A stretch of DNA of 64,000 bases from the NCBI GenBank assembly GCA_022414725.1, contig CM039465.1:42924397-42988396 (forward strand), given 5' to 3'. The position numbers and the translations under genes are program-made. Positions within the stretch are counted from its first letter, which is position 1; each line of letters opens with the position of its first letter. This document shows, one piece after another, positions 61,248 to 64,000 of this stretch. The notes beneath the pieces are model-generated. The model was given only the letters and a program-made list of their open reading frames with translations, ran no database searches and had not been told where the DNA came from. Source of the stretch: Microglena sp. YARC. Lineage: Eukaryota; Chlorophyta; Chlorophyceae; Chlamydomonadales; Chlamydomonadaceae.

Positions 61248-61315
61248 GCGTTAGCCTTAAGGCCGCGGCCGTAAGGCTAACGCCTAGCATTCTATACGGC
61301 CGCGGCCGTATAGAA
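61248..61315. repeat. Twin GC-rich palindromes with a shared core
   Basis: 61248-61283 is a 36-nt palindrome with one mismatched pair (GCGTTAGCCTTA.. and ..TAAGGCTAACGC). 61290-61315 is a perfect 26-nt palindrome (TTCTATACGGCC.. and ..GGCCGTATAGAA). Both centre on GGCCGCGGCC and are 6 nt apart. Confidence 0.9.
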
Positions 61316-61866
61316 AGCTATCCTTTCAACATCAATACGTATAAATTCAGCCGGGTTGTGATGTCCTGATGATCATACGGTTTTTACCTAATTAGAACCA
61401 CGCTAATAGAGACCCCCACCCTCTTGCCGGTTTGTATCAATACAGCTTCTGAGTTCAAATGATAGATCGTGTGAGTCGAAGATGTGTATTTGTATCCGAC
61501 GATTGGTTATTGGGGAGAGGTTGGAAGACACCTCTGAATGCTGCCCAGCGGGCTTGTATCGGGTCAAATATGGCGTGTATTTGCCGGTATGAAATGGATA
61601 TTTACGAAACAAATACTTTGGGGAAACTGCTTTTATATACCGTTAAGATTCTTCATGATAATGATCCCCTTACAAGGTACAAAGCAAGTCTCAGCGAGTC
61701 AGTGGTTGAGAAATTATGTTGTTCTTCATTAATTATCGACTGATACCCAACGAATCGCAACCGGCAGAGTTTAAATTTATCCCCCCAGGATAGGAATTTG
61801 ATTTTGTAAATTGAGAAGAGCACCAGAGACAGTTGCTAATTTATAACTTTGACTTGCCACATACAG
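61316..61866. other. Presumed intron, no clear feature
   Basis: A 94-codon open frame at 61459-61743 (WLLGRGWKTPLNAAQRACIG) has no recognised family. The end at 61845-61866 (TAACTTTGACTTGCCACATACAG) is acceptor-like. Confidence 0.4.
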
Positions 61867-61988
61867 GGGCTCGATGAACGCCAAAGCATGCGAAGTATGC
61901 CAGGCAAACCACGGTGTGTGGATCCCTTTCACGTATAGTAAAAAAACATGGGGCAGATTTCAAAACGTCCAAGATGGCATTTGTAAAG
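61867..61988 (+). CDS. Candidate second exon (secreted protein)
   Basis: Acceptor CCACATACAG/G at 61866 and donor TGTAAAG/GTAGGT at 61989. Joined in phase to the 61035 exon it reads K-GSMNAKACEVCQANHG, then VWIPFTYSKKTWGRF and a further Cys. Three Cys suit a secreted domain. A different frame (GLDERQSMRSMPGKP) is also open to an internal GTGTGT. The next junction could not be matched in phase, so this exon is tentative. Confidence 0.3.
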
Positions 61989-62019
61989 GTAGGTCTACAA
62001 TCGACTGGTCTACTTGGGG

Positions 62020-62188
62020 CCTCTAGGGGCACATCATTGCATCTGTGTTCCGAGATTTTCGCCCGTAGGAGGCAGAAACAACATTTAGCAATCCAAGCAC
62101 ATCCAGTATACCGGTACCTTTCCCCTAAGTGTTCACAATGTGAACTTCACACATGCCCAGCCCGTTGGCATCCCCTATGCAGGTGAGT
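62020..62188 (+). CDS. Candidate third exon (low confidence)
   Basis: Runs from an acceptor-like TTCGCCCGTAG (62068) or ATTTAG (62084) to the donor CTATGCAG/GTGAGT at 62181. Two readings are open: one Cys-rich (PKCSQCELHTCPARWHPLC) and one ending HNVNFTHAQPVGIPYA. The latter's GIPYA recurs at the end of the collagen-like region (GPIGGIPYA, 63778-63810), which suggests a true link, but phases do not resolve. Confidence 0.25.
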
Positions 62189-62598
62189 TTGAACTTACAT
62201 ACAAGGTTGATAAGTACCGGTAGTATGCTGACACGTGTTCCAAATAACGAGCCAACTTGTATGTGTACCGCTCACCGGAGTGTGCTCGGTATGCATGTGG
62301 CATGTAATAAAGCCTGCTGCCCAGGTGTACCCCCCCCCCCCCCCACCCATACCCACCCACACACACCCACCCACCCACCCACCCACCCACCCCCCCCACA
62401 CACACCACACACACACACAAAACACACACACACACACACACACGCATAAACCACCCACTCTCCCACACTCCCACCCAAAGTTTTATATTCTTATTTGCCA
62501 CTCACAGCTTATCTCGGTAACCAACTAAAAAACAATTATATTGGAAATTTCTTCAACTTCTCTCATATTGAGGAGATGCAGTGTTGCCTACTTACTAG
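62189..62598. other. Presumed intron with C/CA-rich tract
   Basis: Poly-C (62330-62344) then (CCCA)n and (CA)n to about 62450. Val/Cys- or Pro/His-rich open frames on both strands are compositional. Confidence 0.6.
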
Positions 62599-62858
62599 CA
62601 GGGTCCTCCGAACGGACCCCAGGGGCTGCGTCCTGGGACACACCCTACTAAAGCTGCGTCCTTCATTCTATAAACAGAACCCGTTGCCCACGGCAATGGA
62701 GTGGTGGTGGGCCAATCAACTAATGGGTGAGACGCAACCAACATCTTGAACCTGCGTCTGTGACTCAACGGACCCCCCCATGTTGCGTCTGTGACGCAAC
62801 GGACTCTCACCATGTTGCGTCCTGCGAAGCAGGACGCTGAAAGTCCTTCACTACCCTG
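62599..62858. mobile_element. hAT-like element (family B-like)
   Basis: Begins CAGGGTCCTCCGAACGGACC and ends GTCCTTCACTACCCTG. The interior has GCGTCC/GGACGC blocks and two copies of CATGTTGCGTC. A likely duplication is cttactag (62591-62598) against cttactaa (62863-62870), but four extra bases separate the latter from the CCCTG end. Confidence 0.5.
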
Positions 62859-63069
62859 ATCCCTTACTAATTGTCTTTCAGATTTCAAATGGACGTATTG
62901 CATACACTTTATCTCACATTAAAAACGATACAACGTAACAGTAAACTGTACATACATTTAGTCTGCTGGTGTAACCTACTACTCTGATTTGAAACACACC
63001 ATGTACTAGTTTCCCCTAGCCTAGATGTGTTAAATTTAAATCATGTCCGTTTGGTACCCCCCAGCCTAG
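62859..63069. other. Presumed intron end
   Basis: AT-rich, ending in TTGGTACCCCCCAG and CCTAG, either of which could be the acceptor of the collagen-like exon. Confidence 0.4.
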
Positions 63070-63830
63070 AAAGGCCTAGTGAACGACTGGGCCCACGAGG
63101 AACCGGCTGGACCCAAAGGACCCGCTGGACCGGCTGGGCCCACAGGTACCCGTGGGCCAACTGGTTCCGCTGGACCCAAAGGACCCGCCGGACCCGCTGG
63201 AACCATTGGACTTACCGGACCTGCCGGCCCCCCTGGACCAACTGGTTCCGCTGGACCCAAAGGACTCCCGCCGGGCCCGCTGGAACTCCACTGGAACCAA
63301 TGGACTGCCAGTGGGCACTGGACCCCCCCCCTGCTGAGAGACCACTGGACGCCCTGACCAACTGCGTTAACCGCTGTCGACCAAAGACCCGCCGGACCCG
63401 CTGGAACCACTGGAACCACAATGGACCTAACTGGACATGCTGGACCCACTGGACGCCCTTCTGGGACCAACTGGTTCCGCTGGAACCACAGGACCAACTG
63501 GACGCGCTGGAACCACGGACCCGCTGGAACCACAAGGACAACGGCGCCCATCTGGACCTACTGGCCCGCTGGAACCAGCAGGACAAGACGCCGGTGGATC
63601 CCGTGGACCCACTGATCGGCTGGACCACCCGCGGACCCATTGCACCCGCTGGCGCTCCTGCCGCTGGACCCACCGGACCCCCTGGAGGTCCAACTGGTTC
63701 CCTGGAACCCACTGGACCCCGTGGATCCCGTGGAACCCACTGGACCCGCTGGACTTCCCATTGCACCCGGAGGTGTACACCGGACCCATTGGTGGAATCC
63801 CATATGCGTCACCATTGTTATGACAAGCTG
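63070..63830 (+). CDS. Collagen-like Gly-X-Y protein exon, frameshifted
   Basis: The first 60 residues (63082-63262) are a clean triple-helix repeat: [19 protein letters not shown], then [20 protein letters not shown]. The Gly-X-Y reading then jumps frame several times: [11 protein letters not shown] near 63295, [18 protein letters not shown] near 63460, [19 protein letters not shown] near 63640 and [12 protein letters not shown] near 63745. Summed over frames the helix would be about 240 residues. The end has alternative readings, one Cys-rich and one [13 protein letters not shown] with a stop. Such proteins are usually extracellular. Either many small sequencing indels or pseudogenisation would explain the breaks. 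Confidence 0.55.
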
Positions 63831-63879
63831 GTGTTCGACTCAGACTTGTGCCGGCATAGCTGGGACTGCATCCTATCCT

Positions 63880-64000
63880 TGTATGGTCAAGCTTGCTACG
63901 ACGTAGCTGATTTTGTAGCTGACTTGGCATCCTATCCCTTGGTATGGTCAAGCTTGCTTTGGGGTAGCTGACTTTGTAGCTGACTTGGCATCCTATTCCT
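63880..64000 (+). repeat. 68-bp tandem at window edge
   Basis: Almost two copies of GTATGGTCAAGCTTGCT, GTAGCTGA(T/C)TTTGTAGCTG, ACTTGGCATCCTATCC. The array may continue beyond the window. Confidence 0.75.

Noticed and set aside
1..64000. Bacterial or viral features (operons, Shine-Dalgarno sites, phage modules)
   Set aside because: None seen. Gene structure, SINEs and satellites are eukaryotic, and no viral protein was recognised.

Overview
This is a eukaryotic nuclear window, probably from a unicellular alga with a large, repeat-laden genome. The evidence is GT-AG introns, single leucine-rich-repeat (LRR) exons, tRNA-headed SINE-like repeats, inverted-repeat transposons with 8-bp target duplications, a LINE-type remnant, satellites and long poly-C/poly-G runs. 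There are no operons or ribosome binding sites. A TTTAGGG-like stretch near 29.1-29.45 kb mildly favours a green or otherwise algal lineage. I cannot name the species; a large-genome prasinophyte such as Cymbomonas is only a guess.

Layout. 0-1.5 kb: dispersed repeats. 1.6-2.9 kb: a low-complexity coding exon broken by one frameshift in a poly-G run. 3-10 kb: decayed tandem repeats and MITEs. 10.28-35.31 kb: one plus-strand LRR gene. I reconstruct ten exons (10280-10416, 11584-11724, 12823-12880, 14887-14966, 16721-16858, 20285-20381, 23372-23481, 29563-29700, 34060-34135, 35171-35311). They sum to 1116 nt, or 372 codons. All junction phases agree, and from the second LRR onward the joined protein keeps a repeat of 23 residues (one of 24) across every junction.

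The introns of this gene carry the most unusual signal. Nearly every splice junction is echoed: partial tandem copies of polypyrimidine-AG-exon start lie upstream of the real exon, and copies of exon end-donor lie downstream. Two intronic minisatellites begin exactly at a donor. A 38-bp hairpin satellite (24.14-26.41 kb) also lies in an intron.

36-53 kb is repeat territory. A 7.7-kb inverted-repeat element carries a 6.7-kb array of a 30-bp unit. Further on are acceptor echoes, a reverse-transcriptase remnant hit by another element, and a decayed 59-bp satellite. 53-61 kb holds more dispersed repeats, including a compact satellite-free copy of the inverted-repeat element. At 61.0 kb a first exon encodes a signal peptide, and at 63.1-63.8 kb there is a frameshifted collagen-like Gly-X-Y region; the two may belong to one secreted protein gene running off the window.
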